Source: Maea johnstoni (taxonomy: Eukaryota > Annelida > Polychaeta > Spionida > Magelonidae). From it: a DNA stretch of 64,000 bases. The notes beneath the pieces are model-generated. The model was not told the DNA's origin and did not search any database. It worked only from the letters and a program-made list of their open reading frames with translations. The number at the start of each line of letters is the position of its first letter. The stretch's first letter is position 1. Location: positions 3,200,974-3,264,973 of the forward strand of contig OZ012685.1 in the NCBI GenBank assembly GCA_963942565.1. Reading direction: 5' to 3'. The position numbers were made by a program, and so were the translations under genes. This document shows, one piece after another, positions 35,915-47,204 of this stretch.

Positions 35915-36355
35915 CATAGTTCAAATAACCTGATATCTTTGAAAATTATTCATTATACATCTAGGTTTCTTTGTAGTTTCTACTGTACTGATAGGGCAAT
36001 TTAATTTGAAATCCACCGTTTCTCATGAAGAATTACCTTTTGTGACTTTAAAGCATAGACGTTAATGTATCTGCATTTCTAACTGACCTCATAAATCAAT
36101 TGGTTTAAATTACCAATACACTAAGTGACCCATCAATACCCTTCATCACCTTGAGTACTTAAAACTGTCTACTGGTAATTAACACTTAAAGACTAGCACA
36201 TTAGCCTGGCAGCACTCTGTTACAGAGACAGACCTTCATTAAAGTCATCAATTATGACAAGATGTCTGAAAGTTTCTATGAGACTTTGTTGGCTTTGTTG
36301 GCCTGAGATACTTATCATCTACTTGTTTGATATAGTAACAAACATGTTATGTACA
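35915..36355. other. Spacer before family F
   Basis: Nothing recognised. Confidence 0.5.
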
Positions 36356-36360
36356 GTTAA

Positions 36361-37494
36361 GGTGCTTCAGTAGGGGCTTAAAGAGTGTTAACCGACTTCC
36401 CTAGAATACAGCCCGTATCAGGCTGTATGTCCATCATATCAGAGGGTCTATATAATTCATAGGTGCAGAGCACGAAGACACCCAACCTGCATGAAAACCA
36501 TAACATTAAACTGCTGGATAGTGCAAAACAAACGAAAATATTGATCAAAATAAAGGGAAAATTACAACATCCAAACGTTTAGATTTGACGACCAAATTAT
36601 GCAACAGTAAGGTTTTTGAAATCCAATATGGGTTTGTTTGTAATCATACCCACAGGCATACCGCAAAATAAACTCATATCATGCTGCCAACTCTATACAG
36701 TTCATGCCTGAAGTGACCAAGTGTAGTATAATCACTGATTCGGTCGCCATTTGCATTACCTGCACTGTCGTACGACACGCTACATCACTCCATACTCGAG
36801 TTAACGAATGCCTCACTATTCACTATTGTGGTATGCCTGTGCACAGTGATGTAACATACATCATACGTCAATAAAACTGGAATTTCGAGTTGTTGTTTAT
36901 CTTAAATTTCCAAAACAGCACACGTGTGTATTAGGTTGGTGCTGCCATCTAGTGTTTCCACTGTCAGTCACTTGCGTTCGTTTTATGCAACAGTAAACCA
37001 AATGTTGTTTGACTATTAGACTCCAGGTTGTTTGACATTGCGAGTGACCTACTAGTATTTGCTTAGGATGCGCACACAACGGATCATTTCTCCTGAATCT
37101 CTCTTCTCGTATTTGATTTTTAACCACTCCAAATTATTTGATGCAGTAGATTTTAATGTTTAAAAAATTAGAATGATGTTATATGTGACCCAAAATAAAC
37201 TTAGGTTCGGCCGTACAATAATCAGTGATAATAGGGCTTAGAAAAGAAACATTATTTCATTTATCTACGGTTCTTATACAGTTGTAATTAATTTCGACCA
37301 ACAGTTCTCTTTTGAATATTTTTACAATTGCTCTGATCACAAGGTTATAAGCAGGTCAGTGTTCAGGCTCACTGGCATGAATGTGTTGAAAAAACGCGCC
37401 CTGGCTTACAAGTGGAATGTCTGCGGTCGAGACGGCTGGACTTCGTCTGCGGCCAATTGAAAAGAGATCGTGGCCCCCTGTGTACTGAAGCACC
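36361..37494. mobile_element. Family F DNA transposon, 1,134 bp, TTAA-flanked
   Basis: A 12-bp perfect terminal inverted repeat, GGTGCTTCAGTA and TACTGAAGCACC, is flanked by TTAA at 36357-36360 and 37495-37498. A TA target with one more terminal base also fits. No transposase is encoded. The longest frame (36897-37127, minus, 76 codons) is also open at 63709-63939, but the ~9 base differences there change at least five residues, so I do not call it a gene. Non-autonomous, moved by an enzyme encoded elsewhere. Confidence 0.85.
36939..36956 (-). promoter_or_regulatory. CTCF-like motif inside family F
   Basis: GTGCTGCCATCTAGTGTT reads on the minus strand as ACACTAGATGGCAGCAC, close to the CCACTAGATGGCAG form of the CTCF core. 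It is unchanged in the second copy (63751-63768). Confidence 0.4.
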
Positions 37495-37499
37495 TTAAG

Positions 37500-37825
37500 A
37501 ACTAAGTGTAAGTTGCGAACTTATTAAACACATATAGACACAATATTAGTTGTGTTGGTTTTGCAGTCAATAGGACCAGGTCTGGTTAGGTCCTTCTTAC
37601 ATTCATGCATTTGAAATAAGGTTCTTGCAAAACAATGTTCCAAAACTTAAAAAAAAAGACGATTTATCATACTTCTTATTGATGGTACAGATTTAACAGA
37701 TTAAACTTTCTGAAGAAAAAAATCAGAAAATGTTGATACAAACACATAATGGAAATCTACCTCACTTACATTTTCTCAGCCATTTCATCTAAAACTGAGG
37801 CCCCATTGCATTATTTACACTAATA
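37500..37825. other. AT-rich spacer
   Basis: Nothing recognised. Confidence 0.5.
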
Positions 37826-37828
37826 TCA

Positions 37829-38072
37829 GTAAACCCATTCACATATGTAAACACTTTGGTAATTAAGCAAAGTTTTGAGAAATATTTCACTGTAAGTTGT
37901 TGTCCCATTCACATATATAAACACTTTGGTAATTAAGCAAAGTTTTGAGAAATATTTCACTGTAAGTTGTTGTTCCTCTCTTTTCAAATAATTTATCAAA
38001 TTATATATCAAAATTAGTGAGTTTTGTTAAAAGTCGACAGACCATAGTATGCTCCAGATATGAAAGGGTTAA
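37829..38072 (-). mobile_element. Family A-like MITE with a 70-bp internal duplication
   Basis: GTAAACCCATTCACATATG to ATATGAAAGGGTTAA. The segment starting CCCATTCACATAT occurs twice (37834 and 37904), 70 bp apart and almost identical, so the terminus itself is duplicated. Interior is diverged from the other copies. Confidence 0.65.
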
Positions 38073-38089
38073 ATCACAGCACTGCACTT

Positions 38090-38109
38090 GGTGCCATCTG
38101 GAGGCCACC
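38090..38109 (-). promoter_or_regulatory. CTCF-like motif
   Basis: GGTGCCATCTGGAGGCCACC; on the minus strand CCTCCAGATGGCACC. Motif match only. Confidence 0.25.
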
Positions 38110-38206
38110 CCTGCAATCACAGACCCCCTCGCCAGACAATGGGGCACGAACCATAGAGCACCATCTGTCTTCAGAACCGTCTACCACCAGCCAGCCAGCC
38201 CTGGTG

Positions 38207-38490
38207 CAGACAATACTACCAGCTGTCAAGGGGTACAAGGGGTGCACCTACTGGTATATATCCCATTACCATACAGGGCAAAAGCTTAACCCTTTACCAT
38301 ACAATACTACCAGCTGTCAAACGCTACATAAGTTCAGCTTTCTGGTATGTTTTCCATAATCATGCAGCTATGTAGCTTAACCCTTTATCAAACAATACTG
38401 CCAGCTGTCAAAGGGTACCAAAGTTAGGCCCACATAAGGTATGATACCCCATGCTGCACCAAAGTTAGGTTTACTGATATGTACCCATGC
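38207..38490. repeat. ~90-bp tandem array, 3 units
   Basis: CAATACTACCAGCTGTCAA begins at 38211, 38303 and 38393. GGTACAAGGGGTGCA, TACTGGTATRT and CTTAACCCTTTA recur between. Units are diverged. Confidence 0.85.
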
Positions 38491-38539
38491 AGTGCCAAAG
38501 TTTAACTGCTAATAATGATAGTGTGGCTATTCAGGGATT

Positions 38540-38690
38540 CCCAGCAACAAAATACAAGTCACTAGCAACTTCCTGTCATGATTTGAGCCAGATTTGAATC
38601 TGGGGCCTTTGGCAGTGGAAGTGAGAGTGAGCAGTCACAGTAGTTTGTTTCACCAATAGGATAGCAATGAGGCATCAAGGCAAATACCTA
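38540..38690 (-). mobile_element. tRNA-derived SINE, head and junction
   Basis: On the minus strand: GCCTTGATGCCTCATTGCTA, GACTGCTCACTC, then B-box CAGATTCAAATCTGGCTC, followed by GGAAGTTGCTAGTGACTTG of the common body. The T-arm-like inverted repeat CCAGATTTGAATCTGG is intact. Confidence 0.6.
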
Positions 38691-38694
38691 GACA

Positions 38695-39050
38695 TACATC
38701 CTGTGCATGTTATTGTTTGTGAAATGAGTGATTTCCATGGAAAATGTTAGGGTAATGCCTTAATCAGGAAGTTTGAAGCAAAGTTGCAAGGTGGACAACA
38801 TGAGACCAGAGGACCTGCCATCGATAGAAAAAAAGTGATATTAATAAATACCTCTCCTGTCCAAGACTTACAAAAAGAGTTAAACTCAAGATTATATGTG
38901 TAAAACCAATGTGCTTAACCTACAGTTTAATCAGGCAACAGATTTGGCAATACCTGGTCCTTCCACACTGATAGCAGCTGCTACTCCTAAGTGTTGCTGA
39001 CCTTCTTTAAACCCTCCCCTCAGGGTGGCTGACCCTCTTTCTATCCCTTT
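38695..39050. other. Spacer
   Basis: Nothing recognised. Confidence 0.5.
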
Positions 39051-39052
39051 GC

Positions 39053-39410
39053 AGGGGTGTCCAACTGTCGCATTGTCGCACCAGCGTGCGACAGGGCCTT
39101 CAAAAGGTGCGACAAGCCAACAATTCTAAGCACTGTTTAACTTCGAATTTTTCGCAAATTATGACCTATTGAGCCTATCACATGTTTCACTTGCATTATT
39201 TTGAATATGAATTGTATTCATAAACTAGTGAACTCCACTAAGTAATACTGTCTAAAGATTGGTCTTGGTCTTAACCATTGCAATAAGGGCTAATATGGTA
39301 GGACTACCGGGTGACAATATTAATAGCTATTGTAGAACCTCGGTCACCAAAAATTGCCGTGCTCCGGGACGTTATGACTGTGCTCCGGGACTGAAATATT
39401 TGGACACCAT
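39053..39410. mobile_element. Family G, hAT-like MITE (about 358 bp)
   Basis: AGGGGTGTCC at the left and GGACACCAT at the right are inverted ends of hAT type. The flanks CCCTTTGC and TGCTTTGC agree at six of eight positions, which fits a decayed 8-bp target duplication. GTCGCATTGTCGCACC and GGTGCGAC form an internal palindrome. A left-end relative lies at 42817. The 102-codon frame at 39259-39567 starts inside the element and runs past its end, so it is not believable. Confidence 0.6.
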
Positions 39411-39653
39411 TGCTTTGCGGCACCCTGACAAGGGTGAGTGCACCCTTGCCTCCTATAACCAGGTCAGGGTATTCTTACCTGCCACACCTGGACATATCGC
39501 ACAAAGAAAGGAAGGAAGCACAGTTAGGAAATGGCTCGAAGTATCAACCGTATCACGACCACTGTAGGGGCGTGGGGGAGATGATAGTTTAAGGGTAGAG
39601 CAATAAGGGTCTCTTCAGGTCATCCTTCAAAAAAAGGCTTTTTTCTTCGCACT

Positions 39654-39750
39654 TAGCTGAGATGAGATGTCTTGAGGATCCTGGCATTTTCCTAGTAATA
39701 CCCTCACAATTTATGGGTTTTCCTAGCTTTACTTAGGGAGGGCAGGTCTC
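39654..39750. mobile_element. Family B MITE, diverged
   Basis: TAGCTGAGATGAGATGTC, CCTGGCATTTTCCTAGTAAT, GGGTTTTCCTAGCTTTACTT and AGGGAGGGC. Confidence 0.5.
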
Positions 39751-39754
39751 AGTC

Positions 39755-40520
39755 ATCATGTCTGTCCAACAGGTTAATATTAACTATAAAATCTGTGTCT
39801 TTATAAAATACCATTGTGTTACATACTCAGACCTTGGTTTTCTTTCAAAAACGTAAATATTAAAGCAAGGATCCACAATAAACCTTCCAACCCTTCTTAC
39901 TTGCGGTTAACAGAACCATTAACACCCATTTTCTATTACCATATTTAATTCTCAATTTTCTTAACACTCATGATCTGAAATGTATTGTATTCACAACCTT
40001 GTGGGTCACAGTATCGATGACAGCGACATTTAAATGAAACCGTGACTTTCTCTTTGATTCTCCTCAACCGCTGGACGGGAACTACAGGGATTGTGGCAAG
40101 ACTATTGATTTGCCCAGTAGGGAAAGTACAAGTGGGAATTCATTTTCCCTTGCTCAATATTTGACATTTCCACTTGCCCAGAGCAAGTTACAGGACTGCA
40201 TGAGCAGTTGTGGGAGAGTCTGATATGGAAATATTATGTAAGCCAAGTAATTAAGCTGTTGAGGGGGCATCTTGTCAAGATCTTGAATTATTTTGTATCC
40301 ATATCCTTTCTTGAACCAACAGTGCAATAATTTTGAAGATCATTTGGTCTTATGATCTTTATTTTTTGAGATTTTTTAGGTAAGATGGCATTTTTTCAAT
40401 ATATTTTTAAATATTCCCTTAGATTTTTTTAAAATATGACTTTTTTAAAGAAAAAAAGGAGTTGTTATCAAACAATCTGTGAATTCTGTTGTGAATGGGG
40501 GAAATGTACCTTTACTGTTT
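39755..40520. other. AT-rich spacer
   Basis: Nothing recognised. T-rich around 40360-40450. Confidence 0.5.
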
Positions 40521-40523
40521 CTA

Positions 40524-40797
40524 GGTATTAGTACCGGTACTCAATACAACTCAAATACTACTAGATAAAGGGAAAAATTATCCTATCGTAGAAGCAAAGT
40601 ATTGTATTGTTTAAATCTAAAATATATTTGAAATTGACTTCACTGATACCAGAATATCCCATATAGAGACAGTTTGCTATTCATTAGTGAAACTTCTGAA
40701 GATGACAGTGCAAAATCTCACAAAATAGATCCTTTAGAGGCAGTCAGTGTCGCTAAAATATTATGTTCGGATAGTGTATTGACAAGCTGACAATCCC
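40524..40797 (+). mobile_element. Family C MITE, copy 3
   Basis: Left GGTATTAGTACCGGTACTC, interior AAATTGACTTCACTGATACC, GACAGTTTGCTATTCATTAG and GACAGTGCAAAATCTCACAA, right end GACAATCCC. Confidence 0.65.
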
Positions 40798-40799
40798 AT

Positions 40800-41310
40800 A
40801 GTGTTTGTAACCTATAATGTATACATAGCAACTCCTGATACTGCTGTTGACACTGGTGACTGATAACTGCATGTTGACTACATAAATAGAGAAGGCCGTT
40901 GCTTTCATTACTGGCTATCACAGGCTGAGGTACCATTATAAATGCCCCAGTGACTTTCACCCTTTACTTTCTCCCACATAATCAGATAACCTACATCTAG
41001 ACCATTGTTTACATGGAACAGCTAGACATAAACAACACATATCAGCCCAGGGCTGGGCATATATAGAAAGACCTGATCTATTTCAGAAATAGATTGACCC
41101 ACCTACTGCTAACCCATTCCACCTAATGTCTGCAACACCACTAATAACTCATTATCAGAACCATACCACATAGATATCCAATCTATTTATTCCCATGGCT
41201 TAACTGATTCAGTGTATTGATGTCTGATATTATGAGAACAATTTGGCAATTAAGAGACAAATAATTGACACATTTTTTTTGTTTTTTGTTTCATCATACA
41301 ATATTCTTAT
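40800..41310. other. Spacer
   Basis: Nothing recognised. Confidence 0.5.
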
Positions 41311-41314
41311 GTAG

Positions 41315-41887
41315 GTTTCTGCCATAACAATACATATTTCCATATGTTTCTGCCATAACAAATACATATTTCTATATGTTTCTGCCATAACAATACATAT
41401 TTCTATATGTTTCTGCCATAACAAAACATATTTCCATGTTTCTGCCATAACAATGCATATTTCCATGTTTCTGCCATAACAATGCATATTTCCATATTTC
41501 AGCCAAAACATAACATATTTCCGTGTTTCTGACATAACAAAACATATTTCCATGTTTCTGCCATAAAAATACATATTTCCATGTTTCTGCCATAACAATA
41601 CATATTTCCATGTTTCTGCCATAACAATACATATTTCCATATGTTTCTGACATAACAAAACATATGTCCATGTTTCTGCCATAACAATACATATTTCCAT
41701 GTTTCTGCCATAAAAATACATATTTCCATGTTTCTGCCATAACAATACATATTTCCATGTTTCTGCCATAACAATACATATGTCCATATGTTTCTGCCAT
41801 AACAAAACATATTGCCATATGTTTCTGCCATAACAAAACATATTTCCATGTTTCTGCCATAACAAAACATATTTGCATATGTTTCTG
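41315..41887. repeat. 29-31-bp minisatellite, about 19 units
   Basis: Unit TTTCTGCCATAACAATACAT plus ATTTCCATG. Several units end ATATG, making 31 bp. Because 29 is not a multiple of three and the unit lacks stops on the minus strand in any frame, all three minus frames stay open for 140-211 codons with a 29-residue period. This comes from the unit and is not evidence of a protein. Confidence 0.95.
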
Positions 41888-41889
41888 TT

Positions 41890-42810
41890 TGATCGTTCCT
41901 CAAAATTGAATTAATTAACAATTTCCTTTCTTTATTTCCTTCCCGATATCATTGTATCTCTACATAAAACCAATATGGTTCTCAACTTGTATAATGTTTA
42001 GTTTTCAACCTCATTAAAATTTCCAATTAAAATGAAATACGATTACAGATAGAATAATCCAAATCAATGTGGACATGAATGTCAACTCAATTTCCTGAGC
42101 CTAGTTTTATAGCGCAGCTGGAATTAGCCACTTCTCGGGAGAAGTAGGTAATCCTATAGGAAGAAAAGGTTTAATGAGGTAGAAATGTCAAGTTATATAT
42201 GTCACAAAGGTGGGCTTAAAACCTGTATAAATAGAGCTGCTACTGCACCATAACAAAGGCAGTTAGCAATGCCCTTAGTCTCATCCAAGCTTGAAAACCA
42301 TTAGCCTTTTAAAGATGTGTGGCCTACTAGATGGTCATTTAGTTCTAATAATTGCCACAAGAGGGGGTTGCACATGCAGTATTAACAACCACCCACAGTA
42401 GCATAATGTTTTTCAACAAATCCACAAAGGGTGACATTTGAATATGCGCCCCCCCCCCCATCCTTGCTGTCTATCTACCATCCCCCCCCTCTCCCACCAT
42501 GCATGCTGCCTTTCTACTATCCCCCTCCCCTAACAATAATATCGACAATCCATAGTCACTACTGGTTAATGTACCTCCTACATTAGGCAGCTAGCAGTTA
42601 CTGAGGTCAACAATGTTTACATAAAACAAACACCAACTTCCATTGCAACATCACTAAAAATATTGGTTTTTGAATAAATATTTGCATAGGCAGCAGGCTA
42701 GCAGATACCTCTAAGAGGAAATGGGTTTTGTTTGCAGTCTGTACAATGATCAGGGCTATTAAGTTCTTCTACATTTTGTCGTTTTCATCCTTTACTCCTT
42801 ACTCAATGCA
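41890..42810. other. Spacer with two CTCF-like motifs
   Basis: CCTACTAGATGGTCA near 42323 and TTGCCACAAGAGGGGGTTG at 42352-42370 resemble CTCF cores on the + strand. Two C runs lie near 42449 and 42482. Otherwise nothing. Confidence 0.4.
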
Positions 42811-42816
42811 AGTTCC

Positions 42817-42890
42817 CAGGGGTGACCAACTGTTGCAATATCACTCCAGAATGTGACAGCCTCAACAATGTGTGAGGCTGTATTCAATAC
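42817..42890. mobile_element. Family G left-end fragment
   Basis: CAGGGGTGACCAACTGTTGC followed by ATATCACTCCAGAATGTGAC parallels the first 45 bp of the element at 39053. Confidence 0.55.
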
Positions 42891-43094
42891 CTGTCAACAT
42901 TCACCCACACAATATCAGGAGATTACCCACATTCATCTGTTGGAGGCTTTTTTGCAGCATTTTCTTTAGCTTCTTTTCTAACCACAACCTCACCTGAGGA
43001 TAACAAACCACCAATACTACTGGACGTATTGGTACTCATTTTATATACAGCCACACCGCACTCAATTTTGCAGTGCTCATGAACTGGTGTCAAT

Positions 43095-43192
43095 CACTGA
43101 CCAAATGTTGCTGAAACTTCCCTGGAAATCCTGGCATTCCTCTAGCATTATCCTAATATCATCTAGGTATTCCAAGTCCTACTTGGTAAGAG
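43095..43192. mobile_element. Family B MITE
   Basis: TGACCAAATGTTGCTGAAAC to CTACTTGGTAAGAG; centre CCTGGAAATCCTGGCATTCC. Confidence 0.65.
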
Positions 43193-43238
43193 TGAGTAAT
43201 AAAAGAAACCACCAGTTTACTGAGGCTGGTTCAAAAAC

Positions 43239-43337
43239 GATTGCCAAATGTAGCTCAGAATTCCTAGGAAATCCCAAAACTTTCAAGGGATATTCCTAGT
43301 AATTCCTTGGTTTTCTGAGCTTCATTTAGAATGGGAA
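43239..43337. mobile_element. Family B MITE
   Basis: GATTGCCAAATGTAGCTCAG, AATTCCTAGGAAATCCC, ending GAGCTTCATTTAGAATGGG. Lies 47 bp after another copy. Confidence 0.72.
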
Positions 43338-43339
43338 GC

Positions 43340-44600
43340 TCATCTTTCCACCGCAACCAGGAAATACATAATATTTCATTAATAAGTTCAACAAGGCGTA
43401 GCATGATTGTGCAGAGACCCGCAGTGCCTCTCTCCATACCCCTCCCTATGCCCATACAGTAATGAAACAGATAGGCGCTATGTGTGCCAGTAGATGTGAA
43501 CTTTGATACCAGGAAATAATGCCAGTATCAAGCAACCCCCCAATCTATAGGTTTACTCAGGATCATAAATTCTTGCCATATCTGTTACCAGATATGTGAC
43601 AAGAAAATCCCCTTCATCAAAACTTCTCTGATGTTTCCATTTTCTAAAGTAGGGGTTGCTGCTTATCACCATGTTTCTGATAAAAGAAACGAGATTAATA
43701 AGAGAAGGGAAATAGGGTCATTTATTTCTGGGTGCGTTGGTGTAATTTCACAACATGACACTTGTAAACAAACCACCCAACTCAGCCACACGTTCTATAA
43801 ATAGGTCAGAACTCTACACTAGCCTGGGTGATGCATTAGTAATGATGCATATGACACTAGGTGATACAATATTAGTATATATACATATGACACTGTTGTC
43901 AATACCATTAGCACAGAGAAGTTAAAACCATCCACGCGTTGAACTCACCAGATTTGCACCCTTAAATAAATGCTATATGTTTAATTGTAACTGTCACACT
44001 GTGTACCACTTTCATTGTTTCTCTCAGCCAGTGTATTCACCCACAGAGATCTCTAGCAGGCTCCATCACATGAACAGAAACATTTCTAGTCTACCCTCAT
44101 TTAAGTCATTATTAGTGGCACAAGAGCAGGGAAAAAATACCTGTTTATTCATAAAAGCTAAGCCCCATTCCTAAACACAGAGCTGTTTATCAAGCCACCA
44201 ATGCCTCGTGAATCTCAAGAAGGCATAAAAATTATGCCAATCAAATAAAGTCATCTTTGAGATTTGGAGAAATGCAAAGCAACTCAGACAACAATCCTGC
44301 TTCAAATATTTTTGTGACTTCATACTCCACTTCTAAGCAATTTTTGAAAGTATTATACCAGGTACCACAGTGACTTAACAAAGGGGAACGCAATCATAAA
44401 TCAGTGAAATCTTTCTGAACCTGCATATAGTTTCAGTTTCAGCCAAGTCTGAATAAAAGTGAATCAGAAATTTTAAAAAAAGTTTCAGGCAATTACCCGT
44501 GTCAGGTTGTTTACATGAAGGTAGAGAGATAACTAAGGTCACACACCTGGAGTTGTATTGTCCTCAAAATCGTCATCCTGGTCCTAGACAGATTCTACTC
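43340..44600. other. Spacer, possible decayed family A copy at 44200-44400
   Basis: AATGCCTCGTGAATCTCAAG, TGCTTCAAATATTTTTGTGA and TTTGAAAGTATTATACC follow family A order weakly. Nothing else recognised. Confidence 0.35.
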
Positions 44601-44605
44601 CTATC

Positions 44606-44700
44606 TTGAAATCACAAAATTCCTCAGGATACTATTCCTATTCCAAAATAGAGAAATTCCTCAGAATACTATTCCTGTTTGGAGATGGAGAGATTCCTGA
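44606..44700. repeat. Short tandem repeat with family B-like unit
   Basis: AAATTCCTCAGGATACTATTCC then AAATTCCTCAGAATACTATT, about 37 bp apart, with a third weaker unit. Possibly a decayed family B expansion. Confidence 0.55.
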
Positions 44701-44704
44701 ATGT

Positions 44705-44960
44705 CTAGTCCCACAGGTAGCAGTGCTCACCTATACCTGCGAGGCCCACACCTGCTTATGCTATCTGACCTACTGTTGCCGGGCCCACAAGGTGCTACAC
44801 TTTACCTTCATGACCAACTATAAGTACCTGTTGGGGGCATAAATTACTCAACAAGACTTGTTTGTCTTTCTGACCTAGAACTCATGTTCATGAGCCGACA
44901 TCTCTCATTCAAAACACCAGTATCATATTATCTCATGGAGGGCTGGTTTTGTTAAGTTCT
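44705..44960. other. Spacer
   Basis: Nothing recognised. Confidence 0.5.
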
Positions 44961-44964
44961 CTAT

Positions 44965-45195
44965 TAAACCCATTAATGCTTCAGAGTTCCTCGAAAAATT
45001 GTTGTCAGGATCTATGGCACTGTTGAGAATAATTTTGTAATTAAGAATGATTTAAAGAAATATTTAAAAGAGAGTTGTTGGAAATGTTTTAATTAACATT
45101 TCTCTATCAAAATATTTTCCTAAATATACTTTTGCCTGCAAGATTTCATCAAAATTGTCAGGCTGTTTTGGCTGCTGTGAGCATTAATGGGTTAA
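44965..45195 (-). mobile_element. Family A MITE, full length (231 bp)
   Basis: TAAACCCATTAATGC to GCATTAATGGGTTAA, a perfect 11-bp end match. CAAGATTTCATCAAAATTGTC and GGCTGTTTTGGCTGCTGTGA complete the minus-order blocks. Confidence 0.9.
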
Positions 45196-45199
45196 GGTT

Positions 45200-46205
45200 C
45201 TCTGATATCTCTCACGTCTATTTCAATGCAACAACACCATTGGTTTGTCTGGTTTCAGTATCATCTAACAGAGTATGTGTCACAGTGTGTGGTCTCCTAA
45301 ATAATCATCCCAGTGACACTCAAGTTTTTAACCATATGTATAAATATTCATGTGAAAGATTATTTACATCTAAAACCATTCATATACATTGAATTTAATT
45401 TACCTAAGAAGAAAAATCAGAATGATCATAGGGAACAGAAAAAAACTGAATGCTTCTTTATTTCATTGTACCCTCTTGACCCATCTAGAATAGACAAAGA
45501 GTTCCCTCAAACAGGGTTTGTAGATGGACTTCAAACACATAGGTTAAAATGTCTTTCTCGTTTGCTATAGATTGATATTTTTCCAAAACCCATCTCTTCA
45601 TAAACAAATCCGCTCTCTCACAAATTCTGTAAAAATGTTGACCCTACTTCATATCAATGTGCACAAGTATGTCTTACTCTAGATAACAGAGAACACACAC
45701 TTGTAGTAATTTGATAGTCATACTTGTAGTCATATTAGAGCATTCCTCTCCATCCCACCACTCTGAACTGGTGGATACCTTCTACCACACGGTCCTTATT
45801 TGAGGGTAAACAAACAGGGGCTTGTGCCGGTGAAGGTCAATAAAGAGGGGGCTATCTGACCACTGCCTTCCTGTCCCACTTCCCCCACTAGTTCCCTGTT
45901 TCCTGCCACTGTGTGACTAACACTTTGACACATAGTGTAGGCAGTATGAAACAACTTAAACAACTTAAACAACAGGAACTTTACAAGTTGATACCAAGAA
46001 ATGGATTGAAACAACTTTTTCCCTCATGTATATTGGATTTTGAATTCAAGAACAAAACTGAAGAAGATGATGCCTAAAAGGGTTCTCAAGTCCTTATTCA
46101 AACAAACTGATACAAAGGATATGAGCTTCATCATGTTTGCATTATATAACAGTAGGAAGCAGAAGTTACTGTTTAAATACCATGAGGAGTTAGCAGTGCT
46201 TATCA
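45200..46205. other. Spacer
   Basis: Nothing recognised. AACAACTTAA is repeated briefly near 45950. Confidence 0.5.
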
Positions 46206-46209
46206 AACA

Positions 46210-46526
46210 GTAAGGGTGAGGGTAGTGTCAGAGTGACGCTAAATCAGAAAGTACATATCAGTGTATGTTTACAAGGGGTTGAAAGTACTTATTGCACTCT
46301 GAGGATGTGTGTAGTGTCAAAATGATACTGAGAAGGAAGTATGTATCAGTGTGTGTTTTAGAAGGGGTTGAAAGTACCAATTGCACTCTGAGGATGTGGG
46401 GAGTGCCAGTCGATGATATCAAAACAGGATGTATCTACCACAAAAAATCAAGAAGGGGTTAGAAGTACTTATTGTACTCTGAAGATGTGAGCAATGCTTT
46501 TAGCCGCTACAGGCATGAATGGGTTA
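46210..46526 (-). mobile_element. Family A end with ~90-bp internal tandem array
   Basis: AAGGGGTTGAAAGTACTTAT and ACTCTGAGGATGTG recur with starts at 46273, 46362 and 46453 (89 and 91 bp). The array runs straight into TTTTAGCCGCTACAGGCATG and AATGGGTTAA (TTAA 46523-46526), the family A right end in minus orientation. The left end is not recognisable. Confidence 0.65.
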
Positions 46527-46529
46527 ACC

Positions 46530-47200
46530 AATGCTTTGAAATATACTCATGCAACATTTTCATTGTAATTGACCATCAATTAGGCATTCCATAGGAAAGG
46601 ATGCAGGTTGTAATTTAGCCAATTACAGAGCGCTACTGACTGTGCAGTTCACAGTACCTCATGATACTGTGATCCCCCACAACCAGTCATGAGAGCCACC
46701 CTGGACATGGAGCCAATTATGAGGGCTGATCACACTCCGTGCTATATGACGTGACTACATAGAGGGTGCTATAGGCTCCTGTGACTCACCACTGTTAAAT
46801 ATGATACCTCATGATCATTTCTTAGACCCACCCTTGAGGAGACATGACCAGCACAATACCCACCCAGGGTCTCTATAAGATATTACTCCTAATACTGGGT
46901 TGGTGTTATGTAAAGTGCTGGTATGTGAGTCATTGCCTATAATATCTGTATGTGCCGCACACAGATGTGTAGAGATGTTAAGCAGAATATTAGAGAAATA
47001 CATTAGGAATGTAGATGCAATGTAGTTTTCTAGTGAATTGTTAATTTTGAAGGTGCAGATAATGCATCCACTTGTCAATCAATCTTAAACCAAACTAGAA
47101 AAGGGTGACAACTCTTATTAAATCAAGGATATACACATTTTGGATTATGAAGGAGGGTTGGTTGAATCCCTGAAACCCCCTCTGTATTTCACATTGACAA
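46530..47200. other. Spacer
   Basis: GGTTGGTTGAATCCCTGAAA near 47156 resembles a family D right end. Otherwise nothing. Confidence 0.4.
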
Positions 47201-47204
47201 CTGA

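Noticed and set aside
36897-37127. 76-codon minus-strand frame also open at 63709-63939
   Set aside because: It lies in both copies of transposon F. About nine base differences change at least five residues, which is not the pattern of a protein under selection, and no domain is recognisable.
38570-38670. tRNA gene on the minus strand
   Set aside because: The T-arm-like CCAGATTTGAATCTGG is good, but the acceptor and anticodon arms do not fold and SINE body sequence follows directly.
39259-39567. 102-codon + strand frame
   Set aside because: Begins inside the family G element and runs past its right end, so it straddles a transposon boundary.
41315-41887. CRISPR-like array
   Set aside because: Whole units repeat without unique spacers; it is a minisatellite.
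41230-41921. Minus-strand frames of 140, 168 and 211 codons
   Set aside because: All come from one 29-31-bp stop-free tandem unit read in three frames. Periodicity follows the DNA unit, not a protein constraint.
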